Shown: piece after piece, positions 36,843 through 45,553 of the stretch
How positions within the stretch are numbered: the first letter of the stretch is position 1
How the letters are laid out: the number at the start of each line of letters is the position of its first letter
Translations under genes and position numbers: made by a program
DNA from: Bacillus andreraoultii
Lineage (GTDB): Bacteria > Bacillota > Bacilli > Bacillales > Caldibacillaceae
NCBI RefSeq assembly: GCF_001244735.1
Contig: NZ_LN868937.1
Location: forward strand, 886,589-950,588
Direction of reading: 5' to 3'
DNA: 64,000 nucleotides
The notes under the pieces: model-generated
Seen by the model: only the letters and a program-made list of their open reading frames with translations
Database searches by the model: none
Told to the model about the DNA's origin: nothing

Positions 36843-37475
36843 GTTTTATCAAAAGTTTTGGGATTTTGGAATCATAGGGGAGTTCTATACCTCGTTTTAA
36901 CGAAAACCGCGTAATTTTGGGTTCATAGGGGGGCTATAATCCCGTTTTATCGAAAATCGTGGAATAATGGGTTCATAGGAAGGATCTATAATCCTGTTTT
37001 ATCGAAAATTGTGGAATAATGGTTTCATAGAAAGGCTCTATAATCCCGTTTTATCGAAAATCGTGGAATAATGGTTTCATAGAAAGGCTCTATAATCCCA
37101 TTTTATCGAAAATCGTGGAATAATGGGTTCATAAGGAGGTTCTATACGCCCGTTTTATCGAAAATCGTGGAATAATGGGTTCATAGGGAGGCTCTATAAT
37201 CCCGTTTTATCGAAAATCGTGGAATAATGGGTTCATAGGAAGGTTCTATAATCCCGTTTTAACGAAACTCGAGCAAAAATGGGTTCATAGGGAGGTTCTA
37301 TACGCCCATTTTAACGAAACTCGAGCAAAAATGGTTTCATAGAAAGGTTCTATATGCCCGTTTTATCGAAAATCGTGGAATAATGGGTTCATAGGGAGGT
37401 TCTATACGCCCATTTTATCGAAATCCATGCAATTATTGACTCATACGAACGGTCTATATGCCCATATGAGCGGGA
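36843..37475. repeat. 52-bp tandem repeat array, about 12 units
   Basis: GTTTTATCGAAAATCGTGG-type units begin at 36843, 36894, 36944, 36996, 37048, 37100, 37152, 37204, 37256, 37308, 37360, 37412 and 37464. The period is 52 bp after the first two slightly short units. Core GGTTCTATACGCCCG or its TATAATCCCG variant. No ORF spans it. It lies between the YhgE gene and a GNAT gene, both on the minus strand. Confidence 0.95.
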
Positions 37476-37549
37476 ATTCTAGGCTTCTAGGCTTATGCAA
37501 TAACTTAATAAACCAATTCAGGAAATTTCCTCACAAAAAATAACTCCCC

Positions 37550-38050
37550 CTAATTAATTAACCTCGACATATAGTACTCATCAACAAACCGGCCATCAAT
37601 GAATAGGGAATTTCTTTTTACACCTTCAATTTCAAATCCCATTTTTTTATAAAGTGCAACACCTGCTTCGTTCTCGGTAGCCACTGTTAATTCTAACCGT
37701 CGAATCCCATGATTTGCAGCCCAATTTATAATTGCCTCAAATAGCTTTGTTCCTACACCATTCCCTCGATACTTGTCTAATATTCCGATAACTATGTAGG
37801 CAACGTGTTTATTTCTTTTTGCATGACCCCCAATGGTCATGATGTATCCGATTAGCTCCTGATTATTCTCCGCAACTAGTATTGTTGAGTTGTCACTTTT
37901 AACTATATTTTCAACCATTTTCAGCTGCTGTTCTCGTGTTACGTTTCTTTCTCCTGGTTCTAAAAGCATATATTTCGAACTCGCTTCTACTTTTTGAATT
38001 AAGTACAATAATTTTTCCGCGTCTGAAGTCATAACTTCTCTAATGATCAT
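37550..38050 (-). CDS. GNAT-family N-acetyltransferase
   Basis: A 166-residue GNAT enzyme. The acetyl-CoA loop is GILDKYRGNGVGTKLFEAII (motif A, R-G-x-G-V/I-G), followed by RRLELTVATENEAGVALYKKMGFEIEGVKRN, typical of RimI/YhhY-like enzymes. The substrate is unknown. ATG is preceded by AAGGAGAGAATATATAG with long spacing. The next gene upstream in the same direction is a small two-helix protein, 55 bases away. Confidence 0.9.
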   Translation of the reverse strand: MIIREVMTSDAEKLLYLIQKVEASSKYMLLEPGERNVTREQQLKMVENIVKSDNSTILVAENNQELIGYIMTIGGHAKRNKHVAYIVIGILDKYRGNGVGTKLFEAIINWAANHGIRRLELTVATENEAGVALYKKMGFEIEGVKRNSLFIDGRFVDEYYMSRLIN

Positions 38051-38105
38051 CTATATATTCTCTCCTTAACGATATTAGAAATTAACACAAGTCAAAGTCA
38101 AACGA

Positions 38106-38375
38106 CTATTCCCCATCAAAATTAAGTAGCTTATATAAGGAAAAAAATGTAATAATAAGACCAATCCCGAAAAGAATACTTCCACTAACAAGAAAGGTAT
38201 TTATATAGCTTTTTATCATGACTAAATAGATGGATGTGTCTGCCCCGCCTTGTTGGACTAACCAATTATCTGCTTGAATACTTCCAAACGTTGTGCTGAA
38301 AAATAACAAGATAAATCCAATAACAGTTATTACAATTCCCGAACCGAGCATTCCTTTTAAATTTGCACTAGTCAT
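38106..38375 (-). CDS. Small two-helix membrane protein, unknown
   Basis: An 89-residue protein with helices at about 7-29 (GSGIVITVIGFILLFFSTTFG) and 58-80 (TFLVSGSILFGIGLIITFFSLY). The loop between them contains DNWLVQQGGADTS. I choose ATG 38375 behind AGGGGGGAT; the frame runs eight codons further. I do not recognise a family. It may be cotranscribed with the GNAT gene downstream. Confidence 0.65.
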   Translation of the reverse strand: MTSANLKGMLGSGIVITVIGFILLFFSTTFGSIQADNWLVQQGGADTSIYLVMIKSYINTFLVSGSILFGIGLIITFFSLYKLLNFDGE

Positions 38376-38675
38376 AAAATCCCCCCTGTTCTTTTTCAAT
38401 CCATCGGTTAGCTAATGTGAATTTTATTAAGAGCATCATCATCTGGATTATGTATAGTCAAAAACCTTTATCATATTATAACATCTGTATTGTGTAATAG
38501 TCTTACTTTTTTAAATGGTAAAAATATATTAAAGTTTAAAAATGATGTGGTGTCATAATTGATTTTATTTTATAATGAATGAAATATAAGTGGAAGGTGT
38601 GATATCTTATGGTAAAAAAATTTATTGTCGCTACATTTGTTTTTGAAAAACGAGGAAACCAAAGGAGATGTCACA

Positions 38676-39240
38676 TTGAAATTACAAAAAGAAACGTTTA
38701 ATATTGTCACACAAACAGAAAGGTTAGTTATTAGACCATTAACAAAACAAGATTATGAAAATTGGTTTAACGAATTTAATAACCGATATCCATCCCAAAA
38801 TCGACATAATCAAGGGAAGGTGGATATGAGTGAATGTGATTTTTAATGGTTCATGAATTTAATCAATAAGCATCAATAACTTGCAATGAACGATATCGCT
38901 TATATATTTGGTGTCTTCAGAAAAGAGGACGGAAAACATGTGGGAATGGTGGATGTATCAACATTAATACGAGATAATTTCCAATAGGGAAGGTTAGGCT
39001 ATACATTTCATAACCAGTATTGGCGAAGAGGATATGGAAAAGAAGCGGTAAGAGAAACTTTAAACATTGCGTTTAATTGTTTAGGTTTCATCACATAGAA
39101 GCCCATATCAATTTAGGTAATATCGCCTCGATTCAGTTAGAAAAAGTATTGGGATGAAGTTTGAATGTAAATGGGAAGGCTTTATTTATGAGTATAGGGA
39201 ATGGACAGATAACTTAGTTTACTATATGAACTCGAATTAG
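38676..39240 (+). pseudogene. Decayed GNAT acetyltransferase (RimJ/RimL type)
   Basis: Starts at TTG 38676 behind AAAGGAGATG. The N-terminus reads TERLVIRPLTKQDYENWFNEF, the normal start of RimJ/RimL-like enzymes. It stops at 38844-38846 (TAA). The same frame then continues with two further in-frame stops, and the homology (YIFGVFRKEDGKHVGMVDVS, GRLGYTFHNQYWRRGYGKEA with its acetyl-CoA loop) goes on after them. Two frameshifts follow near 39090 and 39160, before EYREWTDNLVYYMNSN at the end. At least three stops and two frameshifts rule out a working gene. Confidence 0.88.
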
Positions 39241-39276
39241 TTTCATTGACTGCTAAAATTAAGAAAGTTAAGAAAT

Positions 39277-39394
39277 GAGGTTGTCCTAAAAGTGGATATC
39301 CTAAAAATTATTATCAAGAATATCGATATATCAAGGTTTTGAAACATAAAAAGGGGCATCCGGAAATCAAAATTACGACTTTCTGGACAGCCCC
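39277..39394. mobile_element. MITE-like inverted-repeat element, 118 bp
   Basis: Ends GAGGTTGTCCTAAAAGTGG and, inverted, GGGGCTGTCCAGAAAGTCG (about 14 of 19 identical). An inner GGGGCATCC hairpin arm is present on the right side. No coding capacity. It sits just after the GNAT pseudogene. No clear target duplication. Confidence 0.5.
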
Positions 39395-39469
39395 ATCATT
39401 TGTAAAGGTTACTTCATAGAACTCATCTACATTATTTTGTAATGGTTAAGAGAAGGAGAGCGGCAAAGC

Positions 39470-39676
39470 TTGAGTACACAAAAGACTTCTAAACTTAAAA
39501 AGTGGCGGGAAAAATATGCGGGATTAGCGGTTGCAATTGGATGTTTATACAGTGTACTAGTAAGTTGGGGAGAAAATTGGTTTATGACAATGCTATTATT
39601 ATTAGGGGTATTCATCTGCGGAACGATTGGCTTTTTCGATTTAAAACGGAGCGATAAAGAAGGAACAAAATGCTAA
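39470..39676 (+). CDS. Small two-helix membrane protein, unknown
   Basis: A 68-residue ORF starting at TTG, ten bases after AGAAGGAGAG. After a basic start (KTSKLKKWREKYAG) there are two short helices (LAVAIGCLYSVLVSW and MTMLLLLGVFICGTIGFF), then a charged tail (DLKRSDKEGTKC). No family recognised. The good ribosome site and helix pattern support it. Confidence 0.55.
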   Translation: MSTQKTSKLKKWREKYAGLAVAIGCLYSVLVSWGENWFMTMLLLLGVFICGTIGFFDLKRSDKEGTKC

Positions 39677-39825
39677 AATGAGTATTAGTAAATAAGAGAT
39701 AGTTAAACGATTAGGGTGGCAGCACTTTCCATTAGTTAACATGAAGTGATTGCTGAGGAAAATGACATTGAAAAACGGTACAACCTAGACATACAAATTT
39801 TCAATGTAGAGAAGAGGTGGCTTTT

Positions 39826-40059
39826 TTGTTAAAAACATTTCGTTATATACTAGCAGCAATAACGTTCTTACTTGCTTCTTACGGACTTATTATGAAGGAT
39901 TTTAAGTATGGGGATCTAATGATTTTCTTCTTAGGTTTAATGATGTTGGTTATGGGAATCGAGGAATTTCGAAATGAGCGAAAATTAATGGGTTGGTGGC
40001 TAATTGCGGTTTTTCTATTTTCGTTGTTTGTATCAATAGAAGGTTTTTTATTAGGATGA
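39826..40059 (+). CDS. YczI-like DUF3953 membrane protein
   Basis: A 77-residue, three-helix protein. The central IFFLGLMMLVMGIEEFRNERK fits the DUF3953 (YczI) family, as does the start MLKTFRYILAAITFLLASY. TTG at 39826 is six bases after GAGGTGG; the in-frame GTG at 39817 is part of that site. Function unknown. Confidence 0.7.
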   Translation: MLKTFRYILAAITFLLASYGLIMKDFKYGDLMIFFLGLMMLVMGIEEFRNERKLMGWWLIAVFLFSLFVSIEGFLLG

Positions 40060-40415
40060 ATATTTGATATACGTATGTGACAGTTATTTCTACTCTTTTT
40101 TATATGGCTTCTGATTTGCAATAGATTGGATAAACGTTCAATCACAAGGGGAAAATAACGAAAGCTTTATCGTAAAGGGAGCTAGAATATTAGGCTCTTT
40201 TTATTTTGAAAAAAATTAAATTTATAGCTGTTAAAGAAAGACGAGAACAAAATTAAGATTAATCTTTGAAAAAAATGATTTCCTTGAAAGACAGTCCCTC
40301 GGCAGAATTTGTTTTTAACAAAATGAATAAGCCCTTCATTAAATTCAACCAATTTAGCTGAAAATCTACCACTAATAAAAACCAAAAAGTGGATTGCATA
40401 TTTTAAACAATCCAT
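40060..40415. other. Non-coding region
   Basis: No credible gene, promoter or repeat seen. Translations in all frames are short and without ribosome sites. Confidence 0.4.
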
Positions 40416-40904
40416 TCATTCTTTTAATTCAATCGTTTCATTCACATCTGTCGTTTTCGCATTTTGCCCTGTCATCCGTTTATAAAGAAAGGCGATTTGC
40501 TTTGTCAAATTGCCAGTTTCCCAATATTCGGCCGCTTCTGCTTTTACTTTTATTAAGACAACATTCGGATCATCATAAGAAGTTTGCATCATTTTTTCAT
40601 ATGCTTTGCTCCATAATTTCTTTTTTATACTTACATCCTCAATGATTTCTGCTTTTCCTCTGACGGAAACATAGGATTCCCCTACATAAACCACATTCAC
40701 ATCTTGGTCATGCGAAATTTCTTCATATTTATTTGTCTCTTTTTTCGTGAAAAACCATAAGTCACCATCAAACTCAATCTCTTGTGTTTTCATTGGACGG
40801 GAAACAAGGCCTTCTTCTGTTACAGTAGTTAACATAGCGATGTCTACATCTTTGATTAACTCTTTTAAAATTTTTATATCTTCCTGTTTCAGCTTGTTCG
40901 GCAT
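40416..40904 (-). CDS. Pyridoxamine-5'-phosphate-oxidase-like general stress protein (YdaG type)
   Basis: A 162-residue FMN-binding split-barrel protein of the general stress protein 26 group. Motifs: MLTTVTEEGLVSRPMKTQEIEF, LWFFTKKETNKYEEI, VNVVYVGESYVSVRGKAEIIED, and KAEAAEYWETG near the end. Not a true PdxH; members bind flavin or F420-like cofactors and are induced by stress in B. subtilis. ATG 40904 lies eight bases after AAAGGTG; an ATG two codons upstream touches that site. Confidence 0.85.
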   Translation of the reverse strand: MPNKLKQEDIKILKELIKDVDIAMLTTVTEEGLVSRPMKTQEIEFDGDLWFFTKKETNKYEEISHDQDVNVVYVGESYVSVRGKAEIIEDVSIKKKLWSKAYEKMMQTSYDDPNVVLIKVKAEAAEYWETGNLTKQIAFLYKRMTGQNAKTTDVNETIELKE

Positions 40905-40944
40905 ACTCATCACCTTTATTACTATTTATAGAGGTATTCTACCC

Positions 40945-41193
40945 TTAATACGGTAAATTTATTCGAGAATTATGTTTGATGTTGCGAAAGTACGATAAGT
41001 TTTCTATTTTTAATGGTGGTGCACCTTTCACATTGTAGTTAATGACGACACACCCTTCGAAACCATTTGGTAAAAAATAGGTTTGATTAATCCCTTCTTG
41101 TTCATTCATACATGCAACAACTATTCCTGTGCAAAATAAAAGGATGATTGCAATGAATGGCCTGCCTCCCCAACTGGAATCTCTTTTTACCAT
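40945..41193 (-). pseudogene. Lipoprotein gene, N-terminal half in inverted orientation
   Basis: Residues read as a signal peptide with a lipobox (FIAIILLFCTGIVVACMNEQ; Cys after VVA), then TYFLPNGFEGCVVINYNVKG and APPLKIEN. This is the start of a DUF6843-like small lipoprotein ('YLIP.GYEG.V.I.Y..KGAP'). The homology stops near 40999-41004 and the frame then runs out in unrelated sequence. The C-terminal half of such a protein lies directly next door on the plus strand (41209-41491). So the gene is cut and one half is inverted. Family assignment is from memory. Confidence 0.6.
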
Positions 41194-41208
41194 ACCCGCT
41201 CTTTGCTC

Positions 41209-41491
41209 AGACGATGGAATCATTTATAAAGTTCCTAAGGGTGGAATTGTCAATACTTCTTCATCATATGATTTTGGCTGGGTAAATGAAAAACATTCTG
41301 GATCATATCAATTATATGACTATTATGTTGATGAAAATGGAACCATCATTGAAGAAGTACCGAAAGAGAACATAAGGTTTGGTCCCAATGGAAGTACGCA
41401 AGCTGAAGGAAAAGCAGAAAAGTACTTTGATTATCAGATCTTTGGATCAGAAGAAGTAGAGAAAGACGGTTGTCCAGCACTCGGTTTTTAA
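41209..41491 (+). pseudogene. Lipoprotein gene, C-terminal half
   Basis: Begins with DGIIYKVPKGGIVNTSSSYD, the normal continuation of the lipoprotein whose N-terminal half is on the opposite strand at 40945-41193. It continues DYYVDENGTIIEEVPKENIR and ends CPALGF. The frame is open from 41129, but residues before about 41205 are only the antisense of the other half. No ribosome site or signal peptide precedes it. I read the pair as a gene broken by a local inversion. Confidence 0.6.
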
Positions 41492-41740
41492 ATAGGATTC
41501 TAATCTAATAAGAAGCTAATTTATTTTGTACTAATGTTCAGTACTAAAATGGCCAGATAAAAAGCTTGTTTGTCCCTTTTTTGAAATAATATTAAAAATA
41601 TAGTTTTTAATCATGGAAGATTTATAATGAAAAGGCTTATTGAATCAAAAAGAGACGTTCGTGTGGTAGTTAAAAATTTCCCTTTTTTCGCTTATATAAA
41701 GGGGGACACCTACTAGGTCATCTAACGGGAGTGAAAACGA

Positions 41741-42049
41741 TTGAAATCAGAATTAAAGACTGACCTATTTGTTTTATCATTAATCTATTCGTTATTATCG
41801 TTGTCTTTATCAATAGGTGTGCAAGACTTACTCGGTATAACTAAAAGCATTTTCATTTCTTTTTCGATACCTTATATTTTGGCAATGGTTAGTATAATAT
41901 TATTGGTGATTGGATATATAAAACTTGATAAATCGAAGGTAAAATCATCTTCCAACTTAACATTTATTCAGATTCTAACCATCATAATATTGATAATAAG
42001 TGTACTTATAAACAGTTTTCTTTTAATTGCAGGAACATCAGGTATTTAA
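41741..42049 (+). CDS. Three-helix membrane protein, unknown
   Basis: A 102-residue protein starting at TTG about 11 bases after CGGGAGTG. Helices at about 8-27 (LFVLSLIYSLLSLSLSIGV), 38-60 (ISFSIPYILAMVSIILLVIGYI) and 75-97 (FIQILTIIILIISVLINSFLL). Short charged linker KLDKSKVKSSSN. No family recognised. Confidence 0.6.
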   Translation: MKSELKTDLFVLSLIYSLLSLSLSIGVQDLLGITKSIFISFSIPYILAMVSIILLVIGYIKLDKSKVKSSSNLTFIQILTIIILIISVLINSFLLIAGTSGI

Positions 42050-42387
42050 CGAATGCATTGTTAAAAATTCAAATGCATCTTTTAAGAATTAATGGGCAGG
42101 AAATGAAGTGAAGCCGAGTTATCGACTTCACTTTTGTGGATAGGTGTTTAAGTGGCGATTCCCAAAAAAATGATACACAAGGGTCTCGGTAGTGGAGCAT
42201 ATCGGGGCTCGAACTGTATCTTCACTGGTAGTCTGAGAGAGTAGTTTCCGATAGTTCCTTTTTTACTTTCAAAAAGGACTTTGAGTATAGGACTGATTTA
42301 CTGTATGCGCCCTTCAATCTGCTCTAGTGTTTCATAACCAATGACCTATCATATTTCCGCATGTTCAATTTGGATAGGGAAAATCTG
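42050..42387. other. Non-coding region with tRNA remnant
   Basis: Apart from the tRNA-Ala remnant at 42188-42232 I see only a GAAGTCGATAACTC-type weak hairpin at 42107-42135. No gene. Confidence 0.4.
42188..42232 (-). repeat. Degenerate copy of the 3' half of tRNA-Ala
   Basis: GGTAGTGGAGCATATCGGGG, then CTCGAAC and ATCTTCACTGG, lines up with the 3' half of the tRNA-Ala gene (TGGAGCATAGCGGG, CTCGAAC, TCTTCGCTG) with few gaps, on the same strand. It cannot fold as a tRNA. It may be an old attachment-site remnant. Confidence 0.5.
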
Positions 42388-42825
42388 TTAAATTGGAAGA
42401 CTCATTGTTATGGTTCGATCAGTAAATCCTAGTTTTTCATATAGTTTAATTGCTTGGTTTCCAGCGAATACACTTAAACGTACTTCTGAATATCCCTTTT
42501 GCTTGAAGTGTTCGATACTTTTTTCTATCAATCGCTTTGAAATACCATTACCTCTAAATTCTTCTAATACAAACAGCTCGTAAATGAATCCGAATGTTTT
42601 TCCGTCAAATTGATCTTTACTTTCCCCTATGAGTATCCAACCCAAAAGATGATTATCTTTATTAGCTATCAAATAATAACATTCTTTTTGTAATAAAGGT
42701 TCAACAAGTTGTTTCACTTTTTCTTCTGACGGTTTTACTTGACCTAACGTACCAGCGAATATTGCCTGTGGTCCAAGGGAAAGGATTTCTTTCAACTCTA
42801 ATTCGTTCGGTTTCCTTATTTCCAT
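42388..42825 (-). CDS. GNAT-family N-acetyltransferase
   Basis: A 145-residue GNAT enzyme. Motif A is YELFVLEEFRGNGISKRLIEK (R-G-N-G-I-S), followed by YSEVRLSVFAGNQAIKLYEKLGFTDR, the standard motif B. The N-terminus (MEIRKPNELELKEILSLGP) resembles YjgM/YkwB-type enzymes. Substrate unknown. The ribosome site is poor (GGGGGGAAC, 10 bases before ATG). Confidence 0.88.
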   Translation of the reverse strand: MEIRKPNELELKEILSLGPQAIFAGTLGQVKPSEEKVKQLVEPLLQKECYYLIANKDNHLLGWILIGESKDQFDGKTFGFIYELFVLEEFRGNGISKRLIEKSIEHFKQKGYSEVRLSVFAGNQAIKLYEKLGFTDRTITMSLPI

Positions 42826-43018
42826 TGTTTTTGTTCCCCCCGCTTCCTACAATGTGATATGCCACCGATTTATGAATATACTTATAGATTATCAGATAAC
42901 TGGAATAATAGTGGAATAAATTTAAAATATATTGTGATATTGGGGTATATGGAATTAAACTAATGTTATGAAGTCTTTCATACTTAAACAATTGAAGAAT
43001 TCAAAATGAAATGGTGTG

Positions 43019-44227
43019 ATGAGTGTGAAGTATTTTGTGAAAGAAAGGATTAGCGAGGAACTAAGAAAACAAATAAAAATAAATAGACATATTATTGGAG
43101 TTGCAGCAGGTTCGGGTCTAACCGCAAAATATGCTGAAGAAGGCGGTGCTGATTTTATTTTAGCACTTAGTTCTGGCATTTTTCGCCAAAAAGGATTAAG
43201 TTCTCTTGCTGCATATTTGCCATTTTTAAATAGTAACGACACAGTGATGGAATTTGGGTTGAAGGAATTACTACCGAGAATAAAAATCCCTGTTATATTC
43301 GGTTTCATGGCCACAGACCCAACAAAAAATTCAGAAACATATATTCGTCAAATCAAGGAAAGAGGTTTTGCAGGAATTAATAATTATCCTACAATTGGTT
43401 TGGTTGATGGTATATACAGAGAAGTATTGGAAGAACAAGGGATTTCCTATAAGCAGGAAGTGGAGAGTATTTCCATTGCCAATAAATTGGGACTGTTTAC
43501 AGTTGCTTTTGTATTTGATAAAGAACAAGCGATTCAGATGGTGGATGCAGGGGCAAATATGATTTGTTTACATTTAGGATTAACAACTGGAGGTAAACTC
43601 GGTTCAAAACAAATTCAATCATTACAAACGGCAAAAAATTTAGCAAGAGATATTTTTGAAGTAGTTTCAGAGAGAAATCCGAATACGATAAAAATGGTAT
43701 ATGGTGGACCTGTGAATAAACCAGTTGATGTTCAATTTATTTATGATGGAACCAATATTGATGGCTATATTGGTGGTTCTGTCTTTGAAAGAATACCTAC
43801 AGAACAAGTCGTTATGCAAGTAACAGAATCCTTTAAAAAAACTAATGATGTAAAATATGAGGAACTTATTGAAAAAATCATAAGTGGGTTTACTACATCG
43901 GAAGATTATATTGATTTTATAAAAAGATATATAAGTCTTCACTATAAGGATGAAATATCTTTAAATGAAATATCAGCGATTCTTCATATATCTAGATCGT
44001 ATTTAAGTACTTTATTCAAAAAGAATGTTGGGGTTTCGTTTACTGATTTTTTAATTGACTTTCGGCTCAACCGTGCGATAGAAATTTACCGAGAAAAGAA
44101 GATGCCACTGACAACTATTGCGGAGTTAGTTGGATATTCTAATTACGCTCAGTTCAGTAAAATTTTTAAGAAACGGAAAGGAGTGTCTCCTAGAGAATTT
44201 GTAAAATCAAACATAACGACAAGTTAA
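43019..44227 (+). CDS. AraC-family regulator with N-terminal PEP-hydrolase-like TIM barrel
   Basis: A 402-residue fusion. Residues about 5-275 are a TIM barrel of the phosphoenolpyruvate hydrolase-like family: HIIGVAAGSGLTAKYAEEGGADFILALSSG, FGFMATDPTK, FAGINNYPTIGLVDG, MICLHLGLTTGG, KMVYGGPVNKP, GYIGGSVFERIPTE. The same landmarks occur in the third gene of this unit. Residues about 300-400 are an AraC-type DNA-binding domain with two helix-turn-helices (ISLNEISAILHISRSYLSTLFK and LTTIAELVGYSNYAQFSKIFKK). I infer a ligand-sensing regulator of the two genes that follow. A GTG lies one codon upstream of the ATG; the ribosome site is weak. Confidence 0.88.
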   Translation: MSVKYFVKERISEELRKQIKINRHIIGVAAGSGLTAKYAEEGGADFILALSSGIFRQKGLSSLAAYLPFLNSNDTVMEFGLKELLPRIKIPVIFGFMATDPTKNSETYIRQIKERGFAGINNYPTIGLVDGIYREVLEEQGISYKQEVESISIANKLGLFTVAFVFDKEQAIQMVDAGANMICLHLGLTTGGKLGSKQIQSLQTAKNLARDIFEVVSERNPNTIKMVYGGPVNKPVDVQFIYDGTNIDGYIGGSVFERIPTEQVVMQVTESFKKTNDVKYEELIEKIISGFTTSEDYIDFIKRYISLHYKDEISLNEISAILHISRSYLSTLFKKNVGVSFTDFLIDFRLNRAIEIYREKKMPLTTIAELVGYSNYAQFSKIFKKRKGVSPREFVKSNITTS

Positions 44228-44322
44228 ACAAACAAAAAATCATATATTTTTAGTTTTGGAAGCGGTAATATTGAATTGTAGAGGTAATACAGTTTTCCAA
44301 AATTGAAAAGGAAGTGATATGT

Positions 44323-45552
44323 TTGACTAAGACAATAGCATTAATAGGAACATTTGATTCCAAAGGAAAAGAATTTCTATTTGTAAAGGAGTTAATCGAA
44401 TCTTTAGGTTTTAACACATTCACTATCCATTCAGGTGTTTTTGATCCACAGTTTACTCCAGATGTATCAAATGCGGATGTTGTACAAGCCGTTGGAGAAG
44501 ATATTAAAAATATTGTTAAGCAAAGGGATCGGGCACATGCAACAGAAGTACTGTCAAAAGGAATGGAAATCATATTACCTAGATTATATAAAGAGGGTAA
44601 GTTTCATGGTGTATTATCATTTGGTGGAACTGGCGGTACTTCAATAGCTACACCAGGAATGAGGGCTCTACCTATTGGTGTTCCGAAAGTTATGGTCTCA
44701 ACAGTGGCCTCTGGAAATACGCAACCTTATGTGGGAACGAGTGATATCGTTATGATTCCATCTATTGTTGACGTCGCAGGACTAAATACAATCTCTACGA
44801 AAATATTTACGAATGCTGTCTTTGCTATTTGTGGGATGCTGCAGTTTGAACATAAGATTGAATTGGAGCACAAGCCATTAATTGCAGCAACCATGTTTGG
44901 ATTAACAACTCCTTGTATAAATTATGCTAAGGATTATTTAGAGGCCAGGGGATATGAAGTATTAATCTTTCATGCTACGGGTATTGGTGGAAAAACAATG
45001 GAACATTTAATCGAAAATGGGTTTTTTGAAGGTGTTCTTGATATTACTACAACGGAATGGGCTGATGAAACGGTAGGTGGAATTTTAGCAGCAGGTCCTC
45101 ATCGGTTAGAAGCAGCAGGTAAATACGGGGTACCTCAAGTAGTTTCCGTTGGTGCAATGGATATGGTGAATTTCGGGCCAAGAAATACCGTACCTTCACA
45201 ATTTAATGATCGGAACTTTTATCAACACAATCCAACCGTTACTTTGATGAGAACTACGATTGAGGAAAATCGGAAAATTGCTGAAAATATGGCTGAAAGA
45301 CTAAATAAGTCAAGTGGTGGTTACACAGCATTAATGTTTCCAATAAAGGGGTTTTCGGGATTAGATATGGAAGGTCAACAATTTTTCGGACCAGAAGAAG
45401 ATCAAGCGTTGATTCGTACAATAAAGGAAAAAATTGATGTAAACAAAATAGAAATAGCTGAAGTTGACCTACATGTTAACGACCAAAAATTTGCAGAATT
45501 AGCAGCTGAAAAATTGCTACAATTAATCGAAAAAAAGAAAGGTGATAAATAA
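44323..45552 (+). CDS. Tm-1-like (UPF0261) ATP-binding-domain protein
   Basis: A 409-residue protein of the UPF0261 family, whose plant member is the N-terminal half of the tomato Tm-1 resistance protein. Landmarks: [89 protein letters not shown], and [16 protein letters not shown]. Two Rossmann-like lobes are expected. Biochemical role in bacteria is not established. TTG at 44323 has AAGGAAG eight bases upstream; GTG at 44314 overlaps that site. One base separates it from the next gene's start. Confidence 0.9.
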   Translation: MTKTIALIGTFDSKGKEFLFVKELIESLGFNTFTIHSGVFDPQFTPDVSNADVVQAVGEDIKNIVKQRDRAHATEVLSKGMEIILPRLYKEGKFHGVLSFGGTGGTSIATPGMRALPIGVPKVMVSTVASGNTQPYVGTSDIVMIPSIVDVAGLNTISTKIFTNAVFAICGMLQFEHKIELEHKPLIAATMFGLTTPCINYAKDYLEARGYEVLIFHATGIGGKTMEHLIENGFFEGVLDITTTEWADETVGGILAAGPHRLEAAGKYGVPQVVSVGAMDMVNFGPRNTVPSQFNDRNFYQHNPTVTLMRTTIEENRKIAENMAERLNKSSGGYTALMFPIKGFSGLDMEGQQFFGPEEDQALIRTIKEKIDVNKIEIAEVDLHVNDQKFAELAAEKLLQLIEKKKGDK

Positions 45553-45553
45553 G

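Noticed and set aside
36843..37475. Possible CRISPR array
   Set aside because: The whole 52-bp unit is repeated; there are no unique spacers and no cas genes.
41129..41208. N-terminal extension of the plus-strand lipoprotein half
   Set aside because: This part is only the complement of the inverted N-terminal half.
42188..42232. A second functional tRNA
   Set aside because: Only a 3' half can be aligned and the stems do not pair.
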